From contig JANPWX010020040.1 in the NCBI GenBank assembly GCA_024734555.1, positions 289,653-353,652 on the forward strand: DNA of 64,000 nt, written 5' to 3'. Below the pieces are notes generated by a model that worked only from the letters and a program-made list of their open reading frames with translations, searched no databases and was not told the DNA's origin. The position numbers were made by a program, and so were the translations under genes. Source of the stretch: Trochalopteron elliotii. Taxonomy: Eukaryota > Chordata > Aves > Passeriformes > Leiothrichidae. This document shows, piece after piece, positions 1 through 12,671 of this stretch (its first letter is position 1; each line of letters begins with the position of its first letter).

Positions 1-302
1 ATATGGGCATCCCACAGACAGACAAAGTTCTGTGTGTCACAGACTGAAATACAAGACTCTCATCACTTCAGCATTCTTTTCTTTCCTGTCAAACTGATGC
101 TTTGCTTGCAACCTGCAGGTAGAAAGCAGGGATGGGAAGGCTGCATCTTATTAAGCCCTTTCTTCTGAGTAGTACCTGAGAATGTTATCTCAAGCTGCCA
201 CTGGTGGCCTGCTCATATTTTGTACTTTTTCCCTCTCTTCACTGCATAAAGTGGGATCAGTCTCCTTGTTCTGTGCTGATTTTCTACACTCCTTTCAGGT
301 GC
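1..302. other. Unique AT-rich sequence, no gene seen
   Basis: This leading stretch holds no repeat or open frame that I can support. It ends at the left border of the LTR that follows. Confidence 0.5.
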
Positions 303-1215
303 TGTGTATTGGGTTTGCATGGCCAGGTTTTGGCAGCAGGGAGGATACAGGGGTGGCTCCTGTGAGAAGCTGCTGGAAGCTTCCCCTTTATCCTACAGTC
401 CCAGTGCCAGCTGTATGCAGGATGGACCCTGCATACAGGGTCAAGGCCAAGCCCCTCAGTGACGGTGGTGACACTTCTAGGGTAAGATATTTAGGAATGG
501 AGGGGAAAAAAAAGTTCAAGTGCAGCCAAAAAGAGTGAAGTGGGAACATGTGAGAGGAGCAGCCCTGCAGACAGGCAGGGCAGTGCAGAAGGAGGGGCAG
601 GAGCTGCTCCAGGCTCTGGAGCTCAGAGTCCCCTGCAGCCCCTGGAGCAGCCCATGCTGAGGGCAGTTGTGTCCCTGGAGCCCAGGGAGGGCATGGGGGA
701 GCAGAGATCCACCTGCAGCCCCTGGAGGAGCCCAGGCTGGAGCAGGAGGATGCCCAAAGGAAGCTGTGACCCCATGGGAAGCCTGTGCTGGAACAGAATC
801 CTGGCAGGACCTGTAGAGGGAGGAGCCCAGGCTGGAGCATGTTTGCTGTCAGGATTTGTGACCTCATGGAGGACCCACACTGAAGAAATTTGGGAAGAAT
901 TTCAACTGGGAGCTGCTGAGGGGAAGAGGATAGAGAATTTGGGAATGAAGTTAAGGCCAGGAAAAAGGGAAGGCTGGGTGGAAGGTGTTCTGAGATTTGG
1001 GTTTTTTTCCTCATTACCTTACTCTGATTTGCTGGGTAAGAAATTAAACTGTTTTCCCCAAGCTAAGTCTGTTTTTCCCATGTTGGAAACTGGTGAGTGA
1101 TCTCTCCCTGCCCTTATCTCACCCCACAAGCTTTTGATTATATTTTTTCTCCCCTCTTCAGCTAAGAAAGTGAACTGTTTGGCACCTGTCATCCAGCCAG
1201 GCTGAATCTACCACA
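303..1215 (+). mobile_element. Solo LTR of an endogenous retrovirus (copy A)
   Basis: The element starts TGTGTATTGGGTTTGCATGG and ends near CCACCACA-like sequence (CTACCACA at 1208-1215), so it has the TG...CA ends of an LTR. A TATA-like AGATATTTAG lies near 485-494 and an ATTAAA poly(A) signal at 1043-1048. These are followed by a pyrimidine-rich U5-like tail. No gag, pol or env sequence follows, so it is a solo LTR. The flanks GGTGC (298-302) and GATAC (1216-1220) match at 3 of 5 bases with two transitions, which is compatible with an old 5-bp target duplication. The overall structure resembles avian ERVL-type LTRs from memory, but the exact family is unverified. Open frames within it run on both strands because the middle is GC-rich, and I do not regard them as genes. 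A relative lies inverted at 16146-17237. Confidence 0.8.
544..792 (+). repeat. GC-rich central block shared with the inverted LTR copy
   Basis: This block matches the reverse complement of about 16750-17000 almost perfectly: I count about two mismatches over roughly 248 bases. The LTR parts on either side are clearly more diverged and carry indels. Inside the block, a CTGCAGCCCCTGGAG motif occurs twice, about 80 bases apart, so the block itself contains a degenerate internal duplication. Confidence 0.8.
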
Positions 1216-3328
1216 GATACCTAAATCCTCACTCTTCAATCAGCTGATCTATAATCACTCTCTGACTTCAAGTATAAGACACAGAAACCCAAGTGGATAA
1301 ACCAAAGAAGAAAGATGAATTGAACAAAGATGGGAGTAATAAAAAAGGAAGAAGAAATATGTTTGAGGGTTTTTTGTTTTTCCAAGAATATTCTCTGCTC
1401 TTTGCCAAGCTTTAGCAAATACCTGAAAATTTTGGTAAAGCTGTGTTAACCTGGAAAGCAGGTTGTTAAAATGTGAAGCAGTTGTTCCACAAAAACAATA
1501 ATAAAATGAAAAAAAAAAAAAGGTATGTTTTTTCTAATCTTGTCTGCAGACTTTTCTCAGTGTATTAGAAATATTCAGATGTCAGAATGAGCTGAACAAG
1601 ATTCTCTAGGGCTAGAAAATATCTCAAATCTGGAAGCTGTGGCATAAATGCCCTGTGACACTAGGTAATGACAGGTTAAGATTGTCATCTCTTACTCTGC
1701 TGTCAAAGCAAATTAACCATTTACTGAAGAGAAAGAAAGAGAAAGTTTTGATTCTAAGTTTTCCTTATTTTCCTATGAGGAATATTAATAAAGTAACTCC
1801 ATAGGGATGCATTTATATTGTCAAATATTTTCAGATCCTGAGTTTGCTCTTTGTTCCTTAATTTATCTCATGTTAGTTTGTTAACAGGTTCCCTCTCCGG
1901 GACTAAGCCAATAGTTTTCCTTTGGGGTTACATCCTGGTATGGTTCTGGGGACAACTCATGACTGCAGCCAGGAGGTGTGAGGCTGTGCCACACATCCTG
2001 TTCCCCATTTGCACAGGTGTTGCAGTTCCTATTCCATCATGCCTTGGACCATTAAGAGCTCCTCATATCCCCCACGAATTAGAAATGTGATGTAGACCCT
2101 TTACCTTATCATATCAGGTACTCATATCCATCATTTACATGAGCACAGTACTCATGCTGTTTCAGGCACTTTAAATCTTAAAAATTAAAAAAAAAATAAT
2201 AATCAGGCAAAGAAAAACCCTTAAGAAAGCCAAAGCAGATTCTAAGAAGCATGAAAACTGATGCTTTAGTAGAAGAGACCTGTATAGAGAAATGTCTGTG
2301 CAAGCCCTTCTGCACTATTTGGCCTATACATTTGGGTGGGCACCTTTAGCATTGCAGATACAGTCTTGGATCTTTCAAACTGCATTTCTCATGCTGAATT
2401 CTCTGAGCAGGTGGACTGAATTCAGTTCTTAGTGTAAACTACAGCAGGCTCACTTGAAAAATTTAGAAAGCATGCTTATTCTTAGTTATGTGTTTGTAAA
2501 TTATATGATCTTTTTCACAGCAGACAAAAAAAATCTTATGTAGCTTAAACCCCAACCATCAGGCCAAACATTCTCTTGTCTTTTAAACTAAACTACCCAG
2601 ATGAGCTATCTATCATGCTTGGGCAAAAAAACTATTGGACCAGTAGGTTGAAAAATGTTGATTTTCGTGGGCCCAAAATGGGAAACCCACAGAAGTTACA
2701 AGGCTGATATCCTGCCTCTGGGAAATATCAGTAGGGACATCCTCACTGATTTCAGCTGTCAGCTTCATGATGGTTGGGACTCAGACTGCACGTGGCTTTC
2801 TCAAGTCTCTAAGAACTGATCAGCTAAAGGTGAGAGATGTATCTCAGCCCTCGGCACCTGGGCCACTATACAAGCTGCTAGGGAACATACAGGGAACATC
2901 AAACAGGAACACACTTACAGGGAACAGAAAAAAGAAGTCTAGAAGTTTGGTTTTGTTCTCCACAGTCTTGAGTATTTAAAATTTAGGTAGGACAGAATTT
3001 AACTAATAAGAAATATTAAATGTGACATATATAGGGATATGGCACAAGTACTAAGAGGCCTATCAACCTAAATATTCCCTTTGGGTACTTAGAGAGTACT
3101 CAAAGTCCTGGGCTGGATGAATTTCCCTGTGCAGATACCTCAATCTTAGTATTAATGTCAAAAATTGTAGTGTAGGTAAATTCTTGAGTTCAGTGCCTGA
3201 ACTGAGTAACTTAAACTGCAGACACAAATCCATTACTAAATTACTAGACATGGACATTAAGATATCATGGATCAGGCCTTATTAAAATTATAAAAGCCTC
3301 AGTAAAGAAATTTCAATAAAGCAATGTT

Positions 3329-3330
3329 AA

Positions 3331-3361
<31 letters not shown>

Positions 3362-3362
3362 T
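3329..3362. repeat. (TA)n microsatellite followed by a T run
   Basis: About twelve TA dinucleotides are followed directly by ten T residues. This is a simple sequence repeat. Confidence 0.9.
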
Positions 3363-3872
3363 AAATTAAGACACGGGATCTCATGTTTCTCATGTTTCCT
3401 AACCACGGCAGCTTGAAACACATTTTGATTTTTATTTTCTTTTGTTTGGTTTAGTTACAATTGAATTTGGATATAATCAAATCACTCTATGAGTCTTTAA
3501 AAATGTAAACACAATCAATGAAATCTCATTACTTATATCACCAAAAAATGAAGAATTGGCAGCATAGTAGCAAACATGAGATAAATGTGAATATTTGGAA
3601 TTCTCACTAGATGCACAAGTACATACAAACTAGCTTTTAGGAATATAATTTATGTGTGGAAGTACCAATTTGTCATATATAACTATAAAGCAGGAGAAAT
3701 ATGAAAATATTTTTTTGTGATATGCATATTTCACATTTCAAAACAATTTTATGCACTTTGTTTTTTTGTTTGTTTTACCTTTGTTGACAAATCAGCTCTT
3801 TTTGAAGGATTTCCTTTACACAACCTCTTCAGCACAAACTGATGATCCAGCCTGGGATTTTTTTTCTTTTCA

Positions 3873-3932
3873 GGGAGAGAGAGAGAGAGAAAGGAGAGAA
3901 AGAAAGGAGAGAGAAAAAGACAGAGAGAAAGT
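3873..3932. repeat. GA/GAAA-rich purine tract
   Basis: This is a nearly uninterrupted purine run of GA, GAAA and GGAGA units on the plus strand. It generates an artificial Arg/Glu-rich open frame that I do not take as a gene. Confidence 0.85.
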
Positions 3933-5304
3933 TGAGGGGACCAGTTTTCTAAATGGTTGGGACTCAAAACTGTAACTGAAATTAAAAAGAACTACAGTTT
4001 GTGTCACCTGAACAGCAAAAAGCAGAAGACTACCCGAAGAAAAAAGAAGAAAAACTGGTTTGTAAAACAAACTAATGGGCAAGCTTTTGTGGATTAGGCA
4101 CAATGGTCAAAGGAATGGAGTTACATGGTAAACAGATATTAAAGAATGCGGTCTGACAAAGCACTTCGCATTTTAAAATAATTTAATTAACAATGGATTG
4201 CTAAGACATTGAAAGCATGATCTGGTAAGTTTTCTAGCATGTCCTTAAGTGTATGTGTCAGTGTAACCTCAATAGGAGGGTTCAAAGTGCACACGCTGGA
4301 CATAGTGATTCAGTTCTGAAGCTCAGTTCTATCTTCTGTTAGATGCTTTCCATCAACTTTGTGTGTCTTTTCTTCCTGGCTGCATCTCTCTCTCATGATT
4401 CCTTCAGAGTGTTAGGGATCAGGATGAGATGAATAGTCACCTATACTGCTGTTTATGAAATAGCAGCCCAAGATATCATCATCCAGCATGCAAGTCATTT
4501 CCTGTTTCCCTGCCTTTGGCAAGGAAGTAGCAATCCTTTGGCAGATAGGAAAGACACTATATGTTTGAGTATCAGAAATCTGAGCCAAAATATTTGTTCA
4601 TGAAGTAACTGAGTGACCGGAAGACAAAGATAATTTTCTTAATAATGCTAACAGTTTAGCTCATAGCACTTGCACATCTCCAGTATGCACTCAGTTTATT
4701 GAATTTTTTTTTTATTCTTTCTAACGTGGTTATTTAATCTTCTGTCAACATCATCCACCAAACGGATTCTTCCCTGATATGCCCATGAAGATTTTGTACT
4801 ATTGATATTTTCACAGTGAACAGTGTATGTGTGTCAAATTATAGCTATTGATCTTTGTTTGTTTCCTAATGTGAGTAGTTGTTTAGATAGCATTATAGTT
4901 TGTCCGATTGTGGTTATATAAATAAAAGAAGGAGAATAAAGAAGGAAAAAACGTTGCCATTTTTATTTCATTTATAAATTTCACTGTTGAAGGTAGACTG
5001 TTTATTTGAATTGAAAATATACTGAAGTATATTTCTTTAGATAGGAATTACTTTCTTTTTCTTCTTAGTAGCAAGTGGAAGTAATAGGGCATGCAATCAT
5101 AAGAGAAAAAATAAAACTAAACCAAACAAAAAGAGCCTCTTTTATTTTTCTATGAATCTTTTTATAGCTGTTTTTGTCACAACTCCTTTTGTCTTGTATG
5201 TTGCTGTTCAAGAATTCCCAATAAAATTCCACCTCTTTAATGAACACTGTCAATCAGTTAACAAATAAAATAGAAAAACAAAATCCCCTATTCCTCATGA
5301 ATGA

Positions 5305-5326
5305 TATTATCACTATAGTGATAATA
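5305..5326. repeat. Perfect 22-bp palindrome
   Basis: The 22 bases centred between 5315 and 5316 equal their own reverse complement. The core is ATTATCACTATAGTGATAAT, with one further complementary pair outside. It has no spacer and lies in unique AT-rich DNA. Confidence 0.9.
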
Positions 5327-7925
5327 CTACAGCAAGTTTTTTTCTACCAGTTTAGTTTTCTCTCTCCCATTTTGCAGGTATTAGTTTTCTTCCTTAACTT
5401 ATGGTGAGAAAGAAATTAATGTGGGCAACTCCATTCAAGAGTTAAAACATGCGACTGGGGATTAAACTAGAGGATATAGGATTGTTTCTCTACTTCTGCA
5501 ATAATCTGGTGTGCCAGCTTCAACAAGACTTGTCAGCTTCCTCCATACCCGTTTACATTCTTGTTTTGTATTTGCTTTCCATGTTCAAAACTGTACAAGT
5601 CTGGCTTACTTTTGATGAAGCACATGAAAGCTCGTGGAAGGCAAAGCAGTAACAGCACTAATAATATTGTTGAATGCATCCCAGACATAACTTAGTACCA
5701 TCCAGGACTAAAAATCATCTTTTGTAGCTACCTGGGAGAGCAGGTGATCAGATATTACTGCTTATAGAGTGAGTCTTTTTCCTTTTCCTAATCTAACCCC
5801 TTTTTCTTACACTTCCTGAAAGCTAGGTAACTAAACAAACCCCAAGAAAATAACTAATTGTATTTTGATAATTCATTTTAAAAAATGATATGTTTTTGGA
5901 CTGCCAGTAGAAGAGATCTATTTTCCCCCAGATTAAAAATCTTCCAGGAGACTCCTGGTCTTTGTGACCTTTATACTACTGAACAATAGCAGGGGAGCCA
6001 ATTAATGACAATTGTGTTGATGGCTTGAGAGATTTTAATTGTCTTCTAGGGTCTGTACTGAGATAATTCTCAAGCTAACTTTCATTTTTCAAAAGCTCCA
6101 AACCAATCTAATGTAAAAGTTCAGCGAAAAGATATCTTAGGAACAAAACCTGGCTGAGTTTGGGAATAAAATCTGATTTCTAATGTGCGATACGCTGGCT
6201 TTCATGAAGAGAAACTATTGAAGCTTGTGTGAAAACAGAAGGCTGTGCGTGCTTTGTGATATTGCTGAGAACATTTCCACAGCCTCAGCACTCTACTTCC
6301 TGTCCAAAATCCATGATGGAAATTATTAAACTTTAAACAAGAAAGAATTTCATTTTATTTTGTCTGTGTTGGCCGAGATGATCACTCCTAAACTGACACT
6401 GTATGACAAGATACTTTCAGCAAATAAATACGCATTGCTAAGACAGCATTTTGAATACTTTCCTGATGAAAGAAAAATGATGAAACCAAAGGACTATGTA
6501 GATATCAAAGACCTGCAGAACAGAGAGAGAAGGTTTGCACTCCAGCAATGAAAAACAACCATAATGACAAGGAGCAGCAGCACATGTCCAATATCCTCTA
6601 ACACAAAACTTCAAGCGCAGCACAATCCAGTCTAGGCCTAAACTCACAAAGAGAAGAGAAATAATAACTTTTGCTTGAAGCTGTTTCCCCTCTGACTCTG
6701 TTTTGCCACTTACCTTCCCTACTAGGCTCTTAAAGGAGCTCTGCCCATAGATTTTTTTTTTTTTAGTTAATAAAGCATTGAACTCTGAGAGAGCTTCAGT
6801 CTGAATATATGTATTTCATTTAAGTGGCTATTACTTTCTGCATTTTTTTGATTTTTTTTAAGTCATTGAGGTAACACATGCTCTATACAATATAATCTCT
6901 TATAGGAACTGGATTCCTATACACTTATTGCCTCCATCCATTGTGGAAGTGGCTGCAACCAACCCGTCATGAAAGTGGGTGCAACCAATCTCCCTAATAA
7001 ATTCATTCCTTAAAAAACTCAAACATCAAAAAACACAACAAAACCAAATCAAACAAAAAAAGCCCAGAACACAAAGACTCCCCATCAAAAAACAGAGAAA
7101 ATAAAAATCTCTCTTCTCAAGTTAGAGTGAGTTAATATTAACCAGTGAGAATACAAATTCCTTTAAACTAGTAGAGTTGCCTCTATTTCCAAGCAGTAAA
7201 ACGAGCACATTTTCTAATTGGAATTATCTAGTATAGAAGTTCATTGAGTTTATCTAGACACAACACAAAGTCTTAGCAATTGCTTTAAAGAAAATCTTTC
7301 CTATTTACCAGTGGCAAAGTTATGCTGTCAGCTTCTCACCTTCTGCCTACACAGAAGAATCTGTGCACCTGAAAAAGTTGTGAGAAATAGATCCTGAAAA
7401 TACCAAAACCTGAAAAATTTATGGAAAAAATTCATCCTGAAATGCAATGATTGAACCTTGCTTTGATCCTCCTTCACGCCTTGTACTACTCCTGTTCAAA
7501 TCAGATGATATTTTCTAAAGGACTGAGGTCTAACTTCACCTTTTCCCCTTAGTATGTTTCTCTTTGGGTTTTTTGCATTTTTTTTCCTTTTTTTTCTGCT
7601 TTTCCCTTTTCCTTTTCCATTCCTTCCTCTTAATATCTCAGCCTGAAGCAAGGTCACAATGAGAAGAGAAATTGTTTAGGAGCCAAATATCTACCACCAG
7701 GTAAAAAGAACTTTTTTTTTGGAGATGACAGGTTGATGGAGTATAAGAAGGGTGCATAAGTCATGACTGTGATGAAAATGAACATGATAGAAATTAGAGA
7801 AGGAAAATCACATTATGAGTGCTGAAAGACAAAACAAATGTCCTACTCTAATCAAATAGTTTCATTATTTCAGGCTTTTGTAATGCACATCGTTTACATT
7901 CCTTCCTCTAGGGTTCAAAATTAAG

Positions 7926-8128
7926 TAGAACTATCATGTGACAACACACTGGAACAGCTTGCCTATAGAGGGTGTGGAATCTCTCCCCCAAGAGATATTC
8001 CAGAAACATGTGGCCACAATCCTGTGCAGTTTGCTCTGGGATGACCCTGACTGAGCAGGGAGGTTGGACCAGATCACTCCAAAGCCTGTGATCTCTTCCA
8101 ACCTGACCCATTTTGGGATTCTGTGTGA
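7926..8128 (+). mobile_element. CR1 LINE, 5'-truncated 3' end
   Basis: The sequence follows the CR1 3' UTR layout. GGAACAGCTTGCC-like and GGAATCTCTCCC-like segments come first, then GCAGGGAGGTTGGACCAGAT, TCTTCCAACCTGACCC and a terminal GGGATTCTGTG. The order and strand are those of the 3' end of CR1. The insertion is only about 200 bases long, which is typical for truncated avian copies. No reverse transcriptase is retained. Confidence 0.92.
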
Positions 8129-10629
8129 AATAAACAAAAACTCTGATAATCTACTTCTGTATTCATAATGAAGGTAACAAATCGCTCATTTTATTGAAGA
8201 AATACTTGGGAAATGAACCATATCTCCACTGCCACAAATTGTCCACAACTTTTTTTTTTTTTATGAGTTAAAAAAAAAACCCAACCAAAGGAAAAAGAAC
8301 AAAGAAAACCCAAATAAAATTAAAATTCCCTACGATTTTATTATTTTGAAATATAGATTTAAAATTTTCCACTTGATTACAGTGTTACAGCTCAGGAAAC
8401 TGGCTTTACGTGGTTTTCATGAGATTTCAAGAGTAGTCAGAAGTCTGGAGAATTTGGCAAGTATGGAAACATACAGGCATTTTTAGTCAAAGAAAGAGAA
8501 GGATGAGTGAAAGTTGGGGACTTTTCCAGCCATTCTGAAGGCAGTGCCACAGAAAAAGAAAAGTCTGCATTATGGATAAGGGCAATGCAGTTCAGCGACT
8601 GAAAGAAGATCGAGCAAAAGTAACAGGAATGAGTTTCTAACTGTGAAGATATGGAAACATAGGCAGGGGCTGCCTGGAAATTTTTATAAAGAGTGTGGAC
8701 AGTATGTCATGGACAACAGAAAAGAAATTTATCACATCTCAAGGTGATTAGGTAGACTCTCTATGTCACTTTCACCCTCAATTTAAGTATTTTTTATTTA
8801 TTTTTTAATTTTTATTATTATGGTTATTATTTCTGTAGTTTCCATCATTGTCTTAAGACTTATACATGGAGCTGAACATATTTAAATCTGCTATATCCTA
8901 CCACAGGCACTTAGAAAAATACATGTTAGAAAAATACATTATATTTTTTCTAAACTACAGAAATGTTTTTTCAAAAAAAATTGGACATTCCATTCTCAAC
9001 ATCTAATAGAAGTGCATGTTGCAAGCATTGCCTTGAACAGTAAAATCTTGAATTTTTAGATGATATGAAATACTCATCTTGGTACCGGATTAACCACAAA
9101 ATTATTGAAGCAGTTGAAAGTAATGAGGGAGGATATTCACAGATTTTTTTTATACATTCACAGGTATTATTTTTAATTATAAACACCTTGATATATGTTT
9201 AATATCTGTATTTGTGCAAGTGTCAAATCAAAAAGAATGGCTGTATTTCTTAATGGGCCCCAGAAAGCTACTGTATAAAATTGCCAATGGATTTAAGACC
9301 AGGATTCTGGATTTGTAAGAGTGAGAATTTGAAATCCATATCAACGTCCAAATTCTTTTGAGTCCTTTCTACTTAAAACGTTCAGAAACATTTATTGTTT
9401 GATTTACTGTGTGGTGGAAGTAATTTCCTTGAGAGAGAGATAATTACATTGCCTTACAAGGAAGTCCTTCCCTTCAACCAAGCCCAGCTTCAGAGGGGAC
9501 TCTTTTCTATGCCCCCTCAGATGAAGAGTTAGCCACGTCCCTTACTGTGGTTTAAAAATCTTAAAAGAAATTGTGTAAACATTTTCCAGCCCCATGCAGC
9601 TGGAGCCCTGAAGCACTGAGCTACAAGCAGTGGTGGAGTGCTGTGCTGTGTTTTTGCAAGTACAAGACAGAAAATCTATGTAATTACCTCTGAAGCAGAA
9701 GAAGCTGCGCAGCCTGACAGAACAGCATGTGTAGGAAGCACTTTGTCAGGTCTCTGCTGACTAATTTCCCACTCTACACAGGGTTTTTTTTTTCCCCTTA
9801 TAGTCTTTCAGGTTTAACCCTCTCTATGCCCATATTTTCTCTGTCTATCCTGGTGTGAAAGAACAGAGGTGGATTCAGAGCATAAATTGAGGCTGTTGGA
9901 CCTAGTCCAGTGAGTGACTGCCATTTAAATAAGGGGCCATGAAGACAGCTGACTGAAAAGAGAGGGAGGAAAGGGTACACAATATCTGAAGGTGGGATTT
10001 GCTCTTTCACACAACTCATACAGCTTTGTCTTTTCCATCGTGAGTTTTAAAATGAGCATGTTAAGGCAGTGCTTGCTCATGCAGAATCCAGCTCACCTTG
10101 AAAACAAAAAAGTTCGCTGTGTCTCAGTCACTAAGTGACACGGGAAAATCTATACTGTCATTTCCAAAGATTTAGGAACATAAGCAATAAAGGTTGAACA
10201 AATCTTCTCAACTGCTTAGTCCAGTTCCCCACTATTGCAGGTCACTTTTTTTTTGTTTTGCCCATGAACATATAAAGTTCCATCTTCAAGTGCATTCCTG
10301 TACCACTATTTTTTTCTTTTTTTCTTTTTTCCCTTTTTTTTTATATTCTTTTTTTTTTTTTTTTTAATTTAATTCCCCAGAAACTGTATCTTCCAGTAGT
10401 TTTAAAACCTTTTCTCATTTCCTATCTGGATGTTCTTTCGGTTATGTATACCCATTGCTCCTTTTCCTGTAAAAGTTTTGAATGTCATGAGTGAGAAAGT
10501 TGTTTTGTGTGAGTAATATGGTGGAGGACTCTATGGAAATAAAGGAGTAAAACCATCCATCAACCATAGGTTAGCTTACTCCAAAGACTCTATATCGTCA
10601 CTTAGTTTCCATTGGGACCCTAGGTTCAG
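8129..10629. other. Unique AT-rich sequence, no gene seen
   Basis: No gene or interspersed repeat is evident. A T-rich low-complexity run lies at about 10308-10372, and a short poly(T)/poly(A) pair lies near 8250-8280. Confidence 0.5.
10308..10375. repeat. T-rich low-complexity run
   Basis: This consists of several T runs broken by C or CCC, ending in a run of about 19 T residues. It is simple sequence. Confidence 0.85.
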
Positions 10630-10745
10630 AACTGGATTCATGGAATTTGAGGCTAGAAAAGGTCACTTTAATCTCCATTCTGACCTCCTGCAGAACACAG
10701 GCTGTAGATCACTCGCTAGGTCCTGAATGAACCCTGAGTCACGTA
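10630..10745 (-). mobile_element. Ancient CR1-type LINE relic
   Basis: Read on the plus strand, this segment has the layout of the reversed 3' end of old reptile and bird CR1 elements. GGATTCATGGAATTTGAGGC is followed by GAAAAGGTCACTT, then CTGACCTCCTGCAGAACACA and a GTCCTGAATGAACCC-like segment. Divergence is high, as expected for an old insertion. A second relic with the same core lies near 43055. Confidence 0.65.
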
Positions 10746-11159
10746 ATCACTTACTGAATTCAGTGAGACTAAGCACAGACTTTTTTCTTTTTATTCAGTC
10801 CAGTCTTTTCTCTTTCTGGGTTGTTTGTATTTTTTTTCCCCTTCTAGCATTTGTCTAAAGATATTTTTCTGTGTAACTTGATTCCTTAAGATGTACCCCT
10901 CCTTTTTGATTCTAGCTGAATATCTGAGCCAGATCGCATTCAAAATACGTTTTTTTTTCCTGTGCAAAAATGCACTGTGTACCTTTTTCTCACACATTTA
11001 TTTATTTATTTCTAAGGTCTGAGAAAAAGAATAATGTTAGAAGCCTGGGGAAAGGATTGCATTGTGTTAATTCTTCTTTGATTCATAGACACCTTTATTC
11101 AACAGCATGATCCTGTCAGCACTGACTCAATACCCTGACTTTTGTCTAATAAAACAGAT

Positions 11160-11214
11160 CCTTCCTTCCTTCCTTCCTTCCTTCCTTCCTTCCTTTCCTT
11201 CCTTCCTTCCTTCC
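11160..11214. repeat. (CCTT)n microsatellite, left of gap 1
   Basis: Tandem CCTT tetranucleotides, with one TTT slip, lead into a short non-repeat edge at 11215-11232 and then the gap. Confidence 0.95.
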
Positions 11215-11232
11215 TCTCCGTCAACATACCTG

Positions 11233-11586
11233 NNNNNNNNNNNNNNNNNNNNNNNNNNNNNNNNNNNNNNNNNNNNNNNNNNNNNNNNNNNNNNNNNNNN
11301 NNNNNNNNNNNNNNNNNNNNNNNNNNNNNNNNNNNNNNNNNNNNNNNNNNNNNNNNNNNNNNNNNNNNNNNNNNNNNNNNNNNNNNNNNNNNNNNNNNNN
11401 NNNNNNNNNNNNNNNNNNNNNNNNNNNNNNNNNNNNNNNNNNNNNNNNNNNNNNNNNNNNNNNNNNNNNNNNNNNNNNNNNNNNNNNNNNNNNNNNNNNN
11501 NNNNNNNNNNNNNNNNNNNNNNNNNNNNNNNNNNNNNNNNNNNNNNNNNNNNNNNNNNNNNNNNNNNNNNNNNNNNNNNNNNNNNN
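11233..11586. other. Assembly gap 1 (354 N)
   Basis: This is a run of undetermined bases. The repeats on both sides indicate that the true content is at least partly an extended CCTT array. Confidence 0.98.
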
Positions 11587-11610
11587 ATCGAGTTCGTACA
11601 GTGTCTACAG

Positions 11611-11677
11611 TTCCTTCCTTCCTTCCTTCCTTCCTTCCTTCCTTCCTTCCTTCCTTCCTTCCTTCCTTCCTTCCTTC
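11611..11677. repeat. (TTCC)n microsatellite, right of gap 1
   Basis: About seventeen TTCC units continue the array from the other side of the gap. Twenty-four non-repeat bases (11587-11610) separate it from the N run. Confidence 0.95.
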
Positions 11678-12671
11678 CCCCTAAACTGCAACAAAGAGTT
11701 ACTTGAAGCCAGTAACTTCAGCTCAAGAGCATAAATACAATTTCCCCAACATTAAGCAAAATAAGATGTCCAATTTCCTGACTTTCACAGAATTTTGGTG
11801 GGTCCTGGAGGGATTGCCAACTTGGTAAAAATACATCTGATAGAAAGAAAAAAAGCTGGCATCTTCTGAAGAAAAAAAAAAACTGTTATGCTACCTGTAA
11901 TCATATTTAACCCTTTTCTTGTTGCGCTACCAGCTATACTGAAGTAATGAGATGTATTTGGCAGTTAGGTTATTTCAAACCTTAATTGTTGTGTGCAATT
12001 TTGAAATACCCTAGGTAACAATTATATTCTGATTTTCTCAACAAAAGCTGGTGTTTCTTATTACCAATAGGGTATCTGTAAATCTTATTCTTGCTAAATG
12101 AACACTCTCCAGCAAGAAATTTAACAAAGGATAAATGAAAATTAAATTTTAAAATTTTAGAGTGTTTAAATTTGTGGTGAGAGAAATGGGATGGTTCTAG
12201 GCAGTCCAGGCACACATACCCCATTGGATTCATCATACAAACTCATTTCAAGAAACGACCACCAGCAATATTAGATAACTTTATTTAAATTTCACACTAG
12301 CTTGTGCCTCTCAATTCAGCTAAAGCTGTGTTGTGTTTCTGGAGACAGCAATAACATACAAATTGAAAAGATGTGAGCAAATCTGATCAGAGGAAGAGGA
12401 AAGATCTTTGACTCATATCTGCAATGTGGACCTAATTCCCAAAGGAAATAAAGCATTTATAATCATGTGTCCATGTCAGTGTATCTGCATCTGTATGTCT
12501 TTCTTTCTGCTCCTTTAAAGTAGCACTGGGAGTACTGAAACAATATTTGCATTTTGGTTATAGTCAATGAAAGAGAAGTTCTCTTGTATATTTTATATGC
12601 ATGATTTTTATTAGACTGTTGCAGTGCATGTTTTAGGTTTTTATATTTGTACTTGTATTTTGTTATTTGCC

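Larger units (their letters stand above)
1216..7920. other. Unique AT-rich sequence with small simple repeats
   Basis: I see no gene here. The stretch contains scattered poly(A)/poly(T) runs, a TA microsatellite near 3330, a purine tract near 3873, a palindrome at 5305-5326 and A/C-rich low-complexity DNA near 7015-7090. A 63-codon open frame at 6360-6551 is noted separately as an observation. Other open frames are short and resemble nothing I know. Confidence 0.5.
10746..12671. other. Unique sequence with a CCTT microsatellite and assembly gap
   Basis: Apart from the tetranucleotide arrays and the gap inside them, I see no gene or recognised repeat. The open frames that span the gap consist of the repeat and N residues and are not genes. 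Confidence 0.5.

Noticed and set aside
540..1100. 186-codon plus-strand frame and overlapping minus-strand frames
   Set aside because: They run through the GC-rich middle of an LTR, are open on both strands, and recur in the inverted LTR copy. Composition explains them.
11107..11706. 199-codon frame across gap 1
   Set aside because: It consists of CCTT-repeat translation and undetermined residues.
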